Shown here: positions 1 to 10,339 of the stretch, in pieces | Layout: each line of letters starts with the position of its first letter | Numbering within the stretch: position 1 is the stretch's first letter | Origin: Artemia franciscana | Lineage: Eukaryota > Arthropoda > Branchiopoda > Anostraca > Artemiidae | Reading direction: 5' to 3' | Length of the DNA stretch: 64,000 nucleotides | Assembly: GCF_032884065.1 (NCBI RefSeq) | Contig: NC_088864.1 | Location: forward strand, 16,310,409 to 16,374,408 | The notes under the pieces: generated by a model | What the model was told of the DNA's origin: nothing | What the model saw: the letters and a program-made list of their open reading frames with translations, nothing else | Databases searched by the model: none | Translations under genes and position numbers: made by a program

Positions 1-2240
1 CCTTCTAGAACCCCTCATGACTCATCAGAGATTCTCCTGATATTTTCTTGTTAAAAAATCACGCATTAATCCAATGATTCATGTTTTTAGCATTCCACCC
101 CCTGACATGATGCCCCGAAGACAATTCACTCCACCGTGGACAACTACAGACGGCTAACGACATAACCTGGCACACATTATCACACATATGAAAATTTTTT
201 GAGCTTTTTCCTGCGAAAATATTTGTTTACACATTTGTTTTTTTCTGATGAATCCTAGAATTTGAGGCCAGCATAGCACAGTCTACCACTCCCGATGACA
301 CCCTTCTGGCAAACATTATCACACTTAAAGGTTTTTTAAATATTATCCCCTCAAAAATAAATTTATAAACTAAAAAAGACATTGTTTTTATTTGAACTGC
401 GGAAACATGCCATTTCATTGCTAGATTGCCATGTTCTATAACAATTCCTAGCCCGTGACACTCAATGGCTGACAAACGAGACCTCCTAGCAAGCATTATC
501 ACACATATGAAATTTTTTCGGTCATTTTCCTGCAAAAATATTCATTTACACAAGAATCAATGGTTTAAACTTAATGAAATAAACCCATTAGCGTTCCTTC
601 TGATAATTCCTAGCTTTCGAGGTCAGCTTGTGCCATTCCTAAATGACCCTTTTTGGCGCATATTATCACACCTAAGATTTTTTTTTTCAAGCCTTTTCCC
701 CTCAAAATAAATTTAAAAACTTTAAAATGACTATTTTTTACTTGAACTTGTTGCGTGCTGATTTTTGTTCGAAAAATTCATTGCATGTTGATTTTTCTCC
801 TCGTGAAACTGATTTTAGTTTATGGAACTTGTTGCATGCTGATTTTTTTGTGAAACTTGTTATATATTGATTCTTCTCTGCGTGAAAATTTTTGTCATGA
901 CGTGACATCTAGCGTAACTTAACCTGACCTACCATTTGTAGGTTGGGCGTAGGTTCTGTCACGTTTGGTACAGTCCCCCAAACCTAACCTAGTACAAGAT
1001 TTATGAACAAAATCAGTTTTACGAGGACAAAAATCTATGTACAAGTTTCACACAGAGAAAAATCAATATGCATCAAGTTTCACGAACAAAAAACAAAATC
1101 CGCACACAACAGGTTCCATGAGTAAAATAAGTTAGATGATGAGAAAAATCAGTGTACGATTTTCAAGAAGAGAAAAATCCACATGGAACAAGTTTTATGA
1201 ACAAAAATCAACACGCAACAAGTTCCATGAACTAAAATCAACATGTGACTAGTTTCAAGAATAAAAATCAGCACTTAACAAGTTCCAAGAACAAAAATAA
1301 GCGCAAACAAGTTCCATGAGCAAAATCAGCACGCATTCAGTTCCATGAAAAAAATCAGTTTCACACAGAGAAAAATCAATGTATAAGTTTCACGAAGAGA
1401 AATATCCACATGCAACGAGTTTCAGGAACAAAAATCAGCACACAACCAAATTCAAATAAAAATAATAGTTATTTTTTAGTTTATAATTTATTTTTGCAAG
1501 AAAAAGCTTTAAATCAACCCTTGGGTGTGATAATATGGGTCAGAAGGGTTGATCGGGGAGTGGTACATTGTGCTACGCAGACCTCAAAAGCTTGGTGTCA
1601 TCAGAAGGGACACTAATAGGAATTTTTTCATTAAGTTTAAACTATCTATTTAACCCTTGCCAATTCTTGTGAAAACGAATATTTTTGCTGGAAAATGCCC
1701 AAATCAATGTCATAACTGTGATAATGTTTGCTAGAGGGTCTCGTTTGTCAGCCATTGAGTGTCACGAGCTGGCAATTATCATGGAACAGCAAAATCTAGC
1801 TATGAAATGACAAGTTTTCGCTGCAAGAAAAAACGGTAACTTTTTCAGTTTATAAATCTATTGTTGAGGGAAAATATTGAAAATAAACCTTAGATTTGAT
1901 AATGTGTGCCAGAAGGGTGTCATCGGGACTGGTACACTGCGCCATGCCGGCCTTAAATGCGGGGAGTTATCAGGAGAAACGCTAATGGGGATTTTTTCAT
2001 TAAGTTTAAAGGATTGATTCTTATGTCAACAAATATTTTTAAAGAAAAATGCTTCGAAGAACAAGAAAATATCTGGGAAATGTCTTATGAATGATGAGGG
2101 ATGCTTGAAGCTGCCAGAAAAGCTATTCATAGTGTGGCACAGTGGTGGGAATTGAGATGGTGCATCATGGAGGGTTGCCTTGCAAAAACATGACCAATGG
2201 ATTTAAATCATATTTCAAAAAAGAAAATACCTGGAAAATG
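1..2240. repeat. Large foldback satellite (inverted arms about 1-735 and 1440-2240)
   Basis: The segment from the window start to about 735 is matched, as reverse complement, by about 1440-2240. Shared blocks are clear: the stretch around 460-540 (GGCTGACAAACGAGACC and CATTATCACA) pairs with 1700-1760, and 560-700 pairs with 1500-1660. Each arm is itself a tandem of ~140-180-bp monomers. In the left arm each monomer carries a CATTATCACA-like box near 176, 313, 495 and 662, with two monomer types alternating. The arms match well but are clearly diverged, with many substitutions and small indels. The left end lies outside the window, so the full element length is unknown. No protein is recognised; short ORFs here run through repeats on both strands. 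Confidence 0.8.
735..1440. repeat. Inverted minisatellite spacer of the foldback
   Basis: The spacer between the arms is built from a ~30-bp motif of the type AACTTGTTGCATGCTGATTTTT. It runs in plus orientation at about 740-890 and in the opposite orientation (AAAATCAGCACGCAACAAGTT type) at about 1010-1440, so the spacer continues the symmetry of the arms. The centre, about 890-1010, is a unique stretch with CCTAACCT-like words. Confidence 0.7.
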
Positions 2241-2249
2241 TCTTAGGAA

Positions 2250-2472
2250 TAATGAGGGGGGTGTTGAAGGGCGCTAGAGGGGTATTAGTAGTGTGTAACG
2301 GTGGTGAGAATTGACATGGTGTATCACGAAGTGTTTGTGAATACATGAACTGTTGAGTTTAATACATGATTTTAACTAGAAATGAGTGAAATTATCCTAA
2401 CAATGATGAGGGCATGCCAGGGGCCAGTCATAGTGTGACACAGGCCCGGAATTGTCGGAAAATAATAGCAAA

Positions 2473-2568
<96 letters not shown>

Positions 2569-3840
2569 GGTATTCAAGTGTCAGAAAACGCTTAAATGAT
2601 GATGACGGGTGCCGCAGTGTGCCGACACGCAACCAATTTTTATAACACCATTGAAAATAAGAAGAAAGCTTGTTCAAGAAATGTTGTAAATCCTAAGTGG
2701 TGTACATTGCCCTGGACTGTCACATTCTAACAACGAAAGGCTAAGTCTCGCTGTCCAAATAAAAACAGTGTTCAATTTTAGATTTTTGAGCATATTTTTC
2801 ATGGGAAAAAGGTTGAAAATGTCTTAGAGATGACGACTGACGGAGGGGGGGGGGCAGACGCGAAATTCCAAAGTGGTGTAAAGCATTTCGGGGGGCGTCA
2901 CGAAAGGGTTTGCTTACAAAACATAAATCAATGGAATCTAAGCATAATTTTATTAAGAAAATGTCGGGAAAATGTCTTAGGAAAGATAATGCGCATCATA
3001 GGGTTGTCACGGGGGCAATCACATATTTTCATGACGACGTGGATAGGCGTGTGGGGCTATCACATTCAGGGGGATCTGAGGGTACCCTTTGCCATCCATA
3101 GTGTTACATGGATTGGGAATTGTCGGGAAATAATAGCAACAAAACAACTAAAACGGCATGGCGTATCACGGAGTGTTTGCTTGCGAAAACATAAACCAAT
3201 GGATTTAATGCACGATTTTTAACGAGAAATGTCTTAAAATCTATTAGGAATGATGAAGGGACGCCAGGGGCCATTCACATTGTACCACAAGTAGGGAGTT
3301 TTCGGAAAATAATAGCAACATGAATAAAAAATATATATTTATTAGGGTATTCAAGCTTCAGAAAGCGTTTAAACGATGATGACGGGTGACGCAGGGAGTT
3401 ACCGTGCAACCATTTTTTATAAACAAAATTGGAAATAAGGAGAACGCTCGTTCAAGAAATGTTTCAAATTTTAAGTGGTTTGGATTGCCTTTGACTATCA
3501 AAATCTAACAGTGAAATTCAAAGTCCCGCTATTCCAATAGAAATCAGTGTTAAATTTTAGATTTACAAGCTTATTTTTGTTTCAAAAGGTTCAAAATGTC
3601 CTAAAGGTAATGACGGACACCACGTGGATTCCATGGGGTGTAGCCGCGTAATGCAGTGGTGGTGTGAAGTGTTTTGGGGGGTTATAGCGAAAGAGTTTGC
3701 TTAAAAAAATGCAAATCAATGGACTCTAAGCATAATTTTCAATCAAGAAATGTCTTGAAATCTCTTAGGGATGACAATGTGTAGCATAGGGCTGTCACGG
3801 GGGAAGTGGCATATTGCTACAGCGGTGTGGATTTCTGGGA
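2250..3840. repeat. Tandem duplication, unit about 840 bp
   Basis: About 2410-3245 and 3246-3840 align in order with many shared blocks: GGAAAATAATAGCAA, then a TATTCAAG..TCAGAAA block, GATGATGACGGGTG, TTCAAGAAATGTT, AGTGTTAAATTTTAGATTT-type sequence, then AATCTAAGCATAATTTT and ATAGGGTTGTCACGGGG-type blocks. The sub-unit words (ACATTTTCCAGGTATTTTC type) also occur in the outer parts of the foldback arms, so this block and the foldback belong to one satellite family. No coding function is seen. Confidence 0.75.
2476..2565. repeat. (AT)n microsatellite, about 45 repeats
   Basis: This is an uninterrupted alternating A/T tract inside the first copy of the ~840-bp unit. The second copy has only a few AT dinucleotides at the matching place (about 3330-3340), so the expansion arose after the duplication. 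Confidence 0.97.
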
Positions 3841-3899
3841 CTAGCATGCTCTACAGTTTAAAGTTAAGAGGGGGTATTACATGAATTTTTCGGCGGTGG

Positions 3900-4770
3900 G
3901 GGGACTGAATTCTAACACTTATTTAAAAGAAATGAGGGATTTTCATTAGGACCTCTCGGAAATACCTATTAACATTGCTTATATTTGTATCTAATAGCAA
4001 CCCTCCCCTTCTGAAATTGCTTGCTATGGGGGTGGACCAGCCTCATGTTGTCACGGTGGCTTGAATATGCATAGTCTTGGTTCAAAAAAACGCGGTATTT
4101 TCATTAAAAGCTCTCAGAAATAGCTCTTAAAAGGACTTAAATTTACCTCTAATATCAACCCTCCCCCTCTGGAATTGGTTGCTAGAACCCCCAACTTTCT
4201 TTAATTCATGATTCTTTTTGCATGTATTTTATCCTATGTCAGGTTTTTTCACGTTTTGTTTTTTCGTTTGTTGAGTTCTAAGCACTTTTTCTGAGTTTTA
4301 ACAATGCTTTTTAATTTTTTTTTATTAATATAAGTTGTATATACAAAAGTCTGTATCATTTAGATTATTGTTTTAGGATAACACTTCGATAGGTAATCGT
4401 GTACGGAATGGAATATCTAAAGCCAATAGTATGTGACATATCATTGCTTCAATAGCTATCTTAACCTGTCTAGGTCCTTTTATAACACTAATAACCCTGT
4501 AATAGACAGGTGTTTCTAATGGGCTAAAAATCACTAACATTGGAATGCTTATGCACTCTCATGCAGAAAGGGTTGTAAATCATTTAATCGTGCCAGTAAA
4601 CGGAACAGGGGATTCTCCTTGCGTGCAATAGATTATTTCGTAGAATCTATTTCCTGAAACATAGTATTAGAAAGGTTTTCATAATCCAGATGTCCAGGGC
4701 ATCATTCCATTGGATGGAAATAACCCTTTCAAATCCTAATGGAGGCAAAAACCTTTAGAATATAAAGATT
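3900..4770. other. Stretch with no recognised gene
   Basis: This is AT-rich sequence. Two similar blocks about 150 bp apart (around 3940-4020 and 4100-4180) share TCTCGGAAATA..CT and AATAGCAACCCTCCCC-type words, so part of it is a degenerate duplication. I see no coding signal. Confidence 0.4.
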
Positions 4771-5345
4771 CCTCGAGAAAGACACCTTGAAAGAAAAAAC
4801 ATATCTAAAGAGAAGAAATCCCAAAAAAAACGCCTTGAAAGAAAAAAACACCTTGAAAAATAAGAAAATGAAATCTTTTAAAGTATTATGTAACACCCTA
4901 CGTGTGTGCTGCCATTAGGAGACATCTCACTTGTGTGCCACCATTACGTAACACCCACGTTCGTGCAGTTATTACGTAAAACCCATGTGTGCACCGTCAT
5001 TACGTAACACCCATGTGTGTGCTGTGCTCAGTTATGAGCGGGAATTTCCTCACGATGCCCTAAGGTCTAGCATGGCACGTGTTCAAGGATGACACATTCA
5101 AGGATGAATGTGTCATCCTTAACATGAGTAAACATTCCCCATTTGTGTAATAACTAAAGAAATCATGAAGAAAACCGCGTTGAAGGAAAAATGTCTTAGA
5201 AAATGTCTTGAAATATCTTGAAACGTCTTGAAAAACGTATTGAAAAAATATCTTTAATACGTCTTGAAATGCCTTAAAACGTCTTGAAAAAACGTCTTGC
5301 AGAAAAATGTCTTAAAACGTGATGAAATATCTTGAAAAACTTACT
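4770..5345. repeat. Short-period repeats (CGTCTTGAAA-type and ATTACGTAACACCCAYGTGTG-type)
   Basis: At 4780-4860 and 5185-5345 the words CGTCTTGAAA, CACCTTGAAA and ATATCTTGAAA recur every 10-14 bp. Between them, about 4885-5030, a ~34-bp unit containing ATTACGTAACACCCA recurs four times with small changes. Together they form a degenerate minisatellite cluster. Confidence 0.75.
5085..5120. repeat. Perfect 15-bp inverted repeat hairpin
   Basis: Arm 5085-5099 (AAGGATGACACATTC) is followed by a 6-nt loop and the exact reverse complement at 5106-5120. The loop repeats the first six bases of the arm (AAGGAT), which suggests a small snap-back copying event. Confidence 0.9.
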
Positions 5346-5394
5346 TATTTGCAAAAGTACCCTATGACGCGAACCTGCGTCTTAAGGGGATCAC

Positions 5395-6290
5395 TGTTAA
5401 ACTTTAATCATTAACGGAAGAAAGGAGTAGTGGCTATGGGTGTTGTAGATCCTTAAAAGGGGATACTGCTTCTTTACGCTGAAGTTTTTTTAATTACTTT
5501 AAAAAAGGCTCTCATTGTTCTTATTAAACGACCCTTGTATTTCAGGAGTCGTTCTTAGTGAATTTGGACAGAATGAAAACTTTAGCGTAAAGAGCGAGGT
5601 ATTGAAGAGTGGGCAATCGCCCTCGTATACGTAATAATTTCTGTTCATTTTAAGTTTTAATGTTGCTCCTTACTTTCAGATGGAAAAATTTGTTTTTTAT
5701 TTAATTTCTTATATTTCTAAATGATGCCTGGAAATCTGGCCACACCTCCACGGGGAAATCCCCCTTCCTACGGAAATATTCTATAGACACTTCGATCCCG
5801 ATGACAATTACCATTAACAACTCCATGGGTAAAATTGAGACGCAAAAGAGAAAGAAAGACATATAAAAAGAATTGTGTTTAGGAATTTGGAAAATTCCCC
5901 CAGTATGTAATATCCCCTGACAAGTTCATCACCTGGACACTTTCATCCTCATGGAAAATTCCCCGTGGAAAAACCCCCAGCAGAAAATTTGTCCCTTTCC
6001 ACATGAAAATGTTTACATACTTCTCAATAGCAAATACTATGTGTAAACAATGGGGAAATTTTATAACTTAAAGATCTTTCCCCTGGGGCTGGGGGGGGGG
6101 GGTCAACTTACATCCAAAGGCATAATTATTTGGGCATTTTAACCATGATGAACAAAATGGGTACCCCAATTTTTGATCGGACGATTTTAGGGGGGAATGG
6201 ACGGGGGAAGGGGCTTTGTTGTTCACCATTATTTTTGGTCATTTAAAGATGGCTCTAGAGCTTTTAATTTTCGTTTGAATGAGCGAAAAA
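5395..6290 (+). mobile_element. PAL-HP composite element, 5' part (PAL-B plus body), truncated
   Basis: About 5480-5700 carries the diagnostic PAL-B right arm: CTTTAGCGTAAAGAGCGAGG, TAATTTCTGTTC and TTGCTCCTTACTTTCAG. The body follows (5705-6290), with the same order of blocks as the copy at 44400-45120: a run of CC/GG-rich short motifs, then ATAACTTAAA.ATCTTTCCCC, then the GGGCTTTGTTGTTC..GGTCATTTAAA block. The element stops before the 3' hairpin end. No ORF is convincing. Confidence 0.7.
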
Positions 6291-6649
6291 CATAAGGTAA
6301 AGTACAAAAAATATCCTTTTCTCTGTGTCTCTAAGACTTCCTTAGAAATCTCTAGAAACATTTTTCTCCTTCTTGAAATAGTTTGGACAATTAACCAACT
6401 TGGATAATTGTTACTTAATAGCACTTCTCTTAGAAAAGACAACTCTTCCTCAATGAACTTTGTAGAGCAGATAATAAAAATACCGTCTATTAAAGAAATT
6501 ATCAACCCAACTTTTATTTGGCGAGAATAATTCGAGAAAAAAAGACAAATCGGCACTTGTTAATTATACGGAACACACCCAAGAAGTGAAGTTATGTTAA
6601 TCATAATGAAATATAACCTCTACATCACCTTTAGTTTATATAATAATAT

Positions 6650-6750
6650 AATTTGGGCAATATATTTGCACATTAGGGAGGGGGGGTAAAGAATTTGGAA
6701 AGCGGCCCTAACCTAACCCCACTCCCCCCTAATGTGCAAATATATAGATC
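6650..6750. repeat. Small palindromic repeat with ATATATTTGCACATTAGGG arms
   Basis: The left arm, about 6655-6690, reads ATATATTTGCACATTAGGG followed by a G run. The right arm, about 6721-6748, is its reverse complement. Single-arm relatives occur at 13360-13395 and 17030-17062, so this is a dispersed family. Confidence 0.8.
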
Positions 6751-7009
6751 TAAATCAACCCTTTTATTATGTTCGAAAACAAAAACCCGGATTTGATCAG
6801 ATACACAGGTGAATTTGGCTGAAATTCAATTTTTAATAATTTCCAACAGTCAAATAAAGTAAATTTCGTTTCTCTCAATACCACTGACCTTTGTTTACCT
6901 GATAATTAACCTTCATGTCAATGAACCTTCTTACAAAAATTAAATCAGTGGCCCGGAAATAAGAAATTAGAAAATAAGTGTGTTAAAAAACATTTAATAC
7001 ATTTTGTTG

Positions 7010-7140
7010 TTTTGTATAAATGTCGAAAAGTATTCGTGTTATTGTTATTTTAGTTTATCTGCTGATGACGGCCACTGTTTATGTGATCGAAATATCTAGA
7101 GATTTTTTTTTCTTCGCTGTCAAATAAAAGAATCTGTCCC
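7010..7140 (+). repeat. Solo arm of a Penelope-like foldback repeat
   Basis: This stretch aligns with the right arm of the foldback at 31130-31250: TTGTATA-like start, a TTATTTTAGT block, the CTGATGACGGCCAC region, then AATATC and CAAATAAAAGA-type sequence. Here only one arm is present. It contains the hammerhead-like core described at 7062-7096. Confidence 0.6.
7062..7096 (+). ncRNA. Hammerhead-ribozyme-like core
   Basis: CTGATGA (7062-7068) matches the hammerhead CUGANGA core. It is followed by a stem (GGCCAC 7070-7075 with GTGATC 7083-7088, one mismatch and one wobble) and GAAA (7089-7092), then TATC. One extra C lies between CTGATGA and the stem, unlike a canonical motif. Penelope-like retroelements are known to carry hammerhead motifs. 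Whether this copy can cleave is unknown. Confidence 0.45.
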
Positions 7141-7639
7141 TATGGAACCGTTGTTTGTACGATATGCTCACTATTGGAAAAAATTAAACAAACAAAACAG
7201 AAAAACATAAACAAATAAAAACACAGCCGTGATAATGTTTCTGGACACAAAACGGAATTTGATAAACTCGTAGCTGACCCCTCCTATTTAAGAATTATGC
7301 AAATTTAATAATGATAATAACTTTTGACAAAGAAATTTAAAATTAGATGTATTGTGTATATTCAAAATCAGCATAACAAGTCGATTTCTGCAAGTCGATA
7401 TTTGCAAGGGTTAATGGACAGTACTTCACCCAGGTTTTTTTCGGGGAGGGGGAGGTGGTTCATAAAAAAAAACTTTAACAAGAGCTAAGAGCTCATATGG
7501 CACTTGTGACGAGGCGAGAAGAGCTAAGAGCCAAGAGATCATATGGTATGAGCTCTAACAAAATTCTATGAATCAATAGATTGATTTAAAAATGAAAATA
7601 AGAGGTTTAATTCCGGTCAAGATTTAAAATAAGAGCTCT

Positions 7640-10070
7640 GAGTCACAAAGTCCTTCTAAATATCAAAATTCATTAAGATCCGATCACTCACTCGTAAGTT
7701 ATAAATACCTAATTTTTTCTAATTTTTCCTCTCCCTTTAGCCCCCAGATGGTCGAATCTGGGAAAACGACTTTATCAAGTCAAATTCCGCAGCTCCCTGA
7801 CACGCCTACCAATTTTCATCGCCCTAGCACGTCCAGAAGCACCGAACTCGCCAAATCACTGAACCCCTCCCCCCAACTCCCCCAAAGAGAGCGAATCCAG
7901 TACGATTCTGTCAATCACGTATCAAGGACATTTGTTTATTCTATCCACCAAACTTCATCCCGATTCCTCCACTCCAAGTGTTTTTCCAAGATTTCCCCCT
8001 CTAACTCCCCCCAATGTCAAAAGATCTGGTCGGGATTTGAAATAAGAGCTCTGAGACATGAATTCCTTCTAAAAATCAAATTTCATTACGATCCGATCAT
8101 CTATTCGTAAGATAAAAATACCCCAATTTTCATGTTTTCCAAGAATTCCGGTTCCCCCCTCCAACTCCCCCGAATGTCACAGGATCTGGTCGGAATTTGA
8201 AATTAGAACTTTAAAGCACAAGATCCTTCTAAATATCAAATTTCATTAAGATCTGGTCACCCTTTCGTAAGTTATAAATACCTCAATTTTCCAAATTACC
8301 CCCCCCCCCCAATTCCACCAAAGAGAGCAGATCCGGTCCAGTTATGTCAGTCACGTAACTTAGACAGGTTTCTATTCTTCCCATCCAGTTTCATCCTGAT
8401 ATCACCGCTTTAAGTATTTTCTAAGATTTCCGGTCCCCCCAACTGCCCCCCCCCCAATTATGCTTGATCCGGTTGAGATTTAAAATAAGACATCTGAGTT
8501 ACGAGGTCCTTCGAAATATGAAGTTCCGATCACTCCTTCGTAAGTTAAAAATACGTCATTTTTTCTTATTTTTCAGAATTACCCCCCCCCCCAATTGAGC
8601 GGATCCGTTCCAATTATGTAAATCACGTATGCAAGACTTCTGCTTATTTTCCCAACCAAGTTTCATCCCAATCCCTCCAATCTAAGCATTTTCCATCATT
8701 TCAGGTTTCCCCACCCCAAACTTCCCCCGATGTCACCAGATCCGGTCAGGATTTAAAATACGAGCTTTGAGACACGATATCCTTCTAAATATCAAATTTC
8801 ATGGAGATCCAATCACCCGTTCGTAAGTTAAAAATACCTCATTTTTTCTAATTTTTCAGAATTAACCCCCCCCCCCAACTACCCAAAAAGAGCGGATCCG
8901 TTCTGGTTATGTCAATCATGTATCTAGGACTCATGTTTTTTCCCATCAAGTTTCATCCCGATCCCTCCACTCTAAGTGTTTTCCAAGTTTTAGGTTTCCC
9001 CCTCCCAACTCCCCCCCCCAATGTCACCAGATCCGGTCGAGTTTAAAATAAGAGCTCTGAGCCACAATATCCTTCTAAATATCAAATTTCGTCGAGATCC
9101 GATCACCCGTTCGTAAGTTAAAAATACCTCATTTTTTTATTTTTCAGAAATACCCCCCCCCCCAACTACCCCAAAGAAAGCGGATCCGTTCCGTTTATTT
9201 CAATCATCTGTCTAGGACTTGTGTTTATTTTTTCCACCATGTTTCATCCCGATCCCTCCGCTCTGAGTGTTTTCCAAGTTTTAGGTTTCCCCCTCCCAAC
9301 TCCCCGCCCCCGTCACCAGATCCTGTCGGGATTTAAAATAAGCTCTAAGACACAATATTCTTCTAAACATCAAATTTCATTGAGATCCGATCACCCGTTC
9401 GTAAGTTGAAAATACCTCATTTTCTCTAATTTTTAAGAACTACTCCCCCCCCCAACTACCCCAAAGATAGCGAATCAGTTCCGATTGTGTCAATCATGTA
9501 TCTGGGACTTGCGCTTATTTTTCCCATAAAGTTTCATCCCGATCCCTCCACTCTAAGTGTTTTCCAATATTTTGGGTCCCCCCTCCCCTCCAACTTCCCC
9601 CAATGTCATCAGATGTGGTCGGGATTTAAATAAGAGCTTTGAGACACAATATCATTCCAAACATCAAATTTCATTAAGATCCAATCACCCGTTCATATGT
9701 TAAAAATACTTCATTTTTTCTATTTTTTCCGAATTAACCGGCCCCCCACTCCCCTTAGATGGTCAAGTCGGGAAAACGACTATTTCTAATTTAATCTGGT
9801 CCGGTCCCTGATACGCTTGCCAAATTTCTTCGTCCAAGCTTACCTGGAAGTGCCTAAAGTAGCAAAACCGGGACTTTAGGTTTCCCCCCTCCAACTCCCC
9901 CCAATGTCATCAGATCCGGTCAGGATTTAAAATAAGAACTCTGAGACACAATATCATTCCAAACATCAAATTTCATTAAGATCCAATCACCCGCTCATAA
10001 GTTAAAAATACTTCATTTTTTCAATTTTTTGCGAATTAAACCCCCCAATCCCCCCCAGATGGTCAAATCG
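7640..10070 (+). repeat. Tandem array, unit about 290 bp, about nine units
   Basis: The landmark CGTAAGTTAAAAATACCTCA recurs near 7692, 8107, 8266, 8539, 8822, 9111, 9400, 9693 and 9998. The last six spacings are close to 280-305 bp; the second interval is a shortened unit of about 160 bp. Each unit carries AATTACCCCC with a run of up to 13 Cs, a GAGCGGATCCG block, TTTCATCCCGATCCCTCC, and AATGTCACCAGATCCGGTC. The C runs lie on the plus strand only, so the minus strand is G-rich and could form G-quadruplexes. Confidence 0.85.
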
Positions 10071-10169
10071 GGAAAACGACTATTTCTAATTTAATCTGGT
10101 CTGGTCCCTGATACGCTTGCCAAATTTCATCGTCCTAGCTTACCTGGAAGTGCCTAAAGTAGCAAAACC

Positions 10170-10212
10170 GGGACCGACAGACAGACCGACAGACAGACAG
10201 ACCGACAGAATT
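10170..10212 (+). repeat. GACA/GACC simple repeat
   Basis: GACCGACAGACAGACC-type repeats directly precede the terminal hairpin of the 7497-10252 element. Confidence 0.9.
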
Positions 10213-10228
10213 GGCGATTGCTATATGT

Positions 10229-10248
10229 CACTTGGTTAATACCAAGTG
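10229..10248. repeat. Terminal hairpin CACTTGGT-TAAT-ACCAAGTG
   Basis: An 8-bp perfect stem with a 4-nt loop sits 4 bp inside the inferred right end of the large element. A hairpin close to one end is typical of Helitron-like elements, but no CTRR tetramer follows it here. Confidence 0.8.
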
Positions 10249-10279
10249 CCATAAAAACACATCAATATTTTGTTTATAT

Positions 10280-10337
10280 TCATTTTTGTTACGTTTGTAC
10301 GCCGGGGAGGGGGTCGACCCCTGGGATACGGTCTTGT
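10280..10337 (-). repeat. Fragment of the GGCCGTATCC MITE
   Basis: CTGGGATACGGTCTTG (10321-10336) is the reverse complement of the terminal repeat AAGACCGTATCC of the MITE at 52510-52690. The G/C-rich stretch before it fits the element interior. Confidence 0.6.
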
Positions 10338-10339
10338 CA

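Larger units (their letters stand above)
7497..10252 (+). mobile_element. Large tandem-unit element with short terminal inverted repeats and 3' hairpin
   Basis: The element begins with ATGGCACTTG (7497-7506) and ends with the inverted match CAAGTGCCAT (10243-10252). Between them lies a tandem array of ~290-bp units (7640-10070), then a GACA-rich tract and a terminal hairpin. Near the left end (7740-7870) is a block starting AGATGGTCGAATCTGGGAAA; related blocks recur near the right end at 9760-9870 and 10065-10175, so the array is bounded by similar end modules. No protein-coding ORF is credible: the stop-free runs come from the C-rich units. It could be a non-autonomous DNA element, or the 3' end of a larger element. 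The class is not established. Confidence 0.6.

Noticed and set aside
2372..2677. ORFs with long Tyr-Ile repeats
   Set aside because: They are translations of the AT microsatellite.
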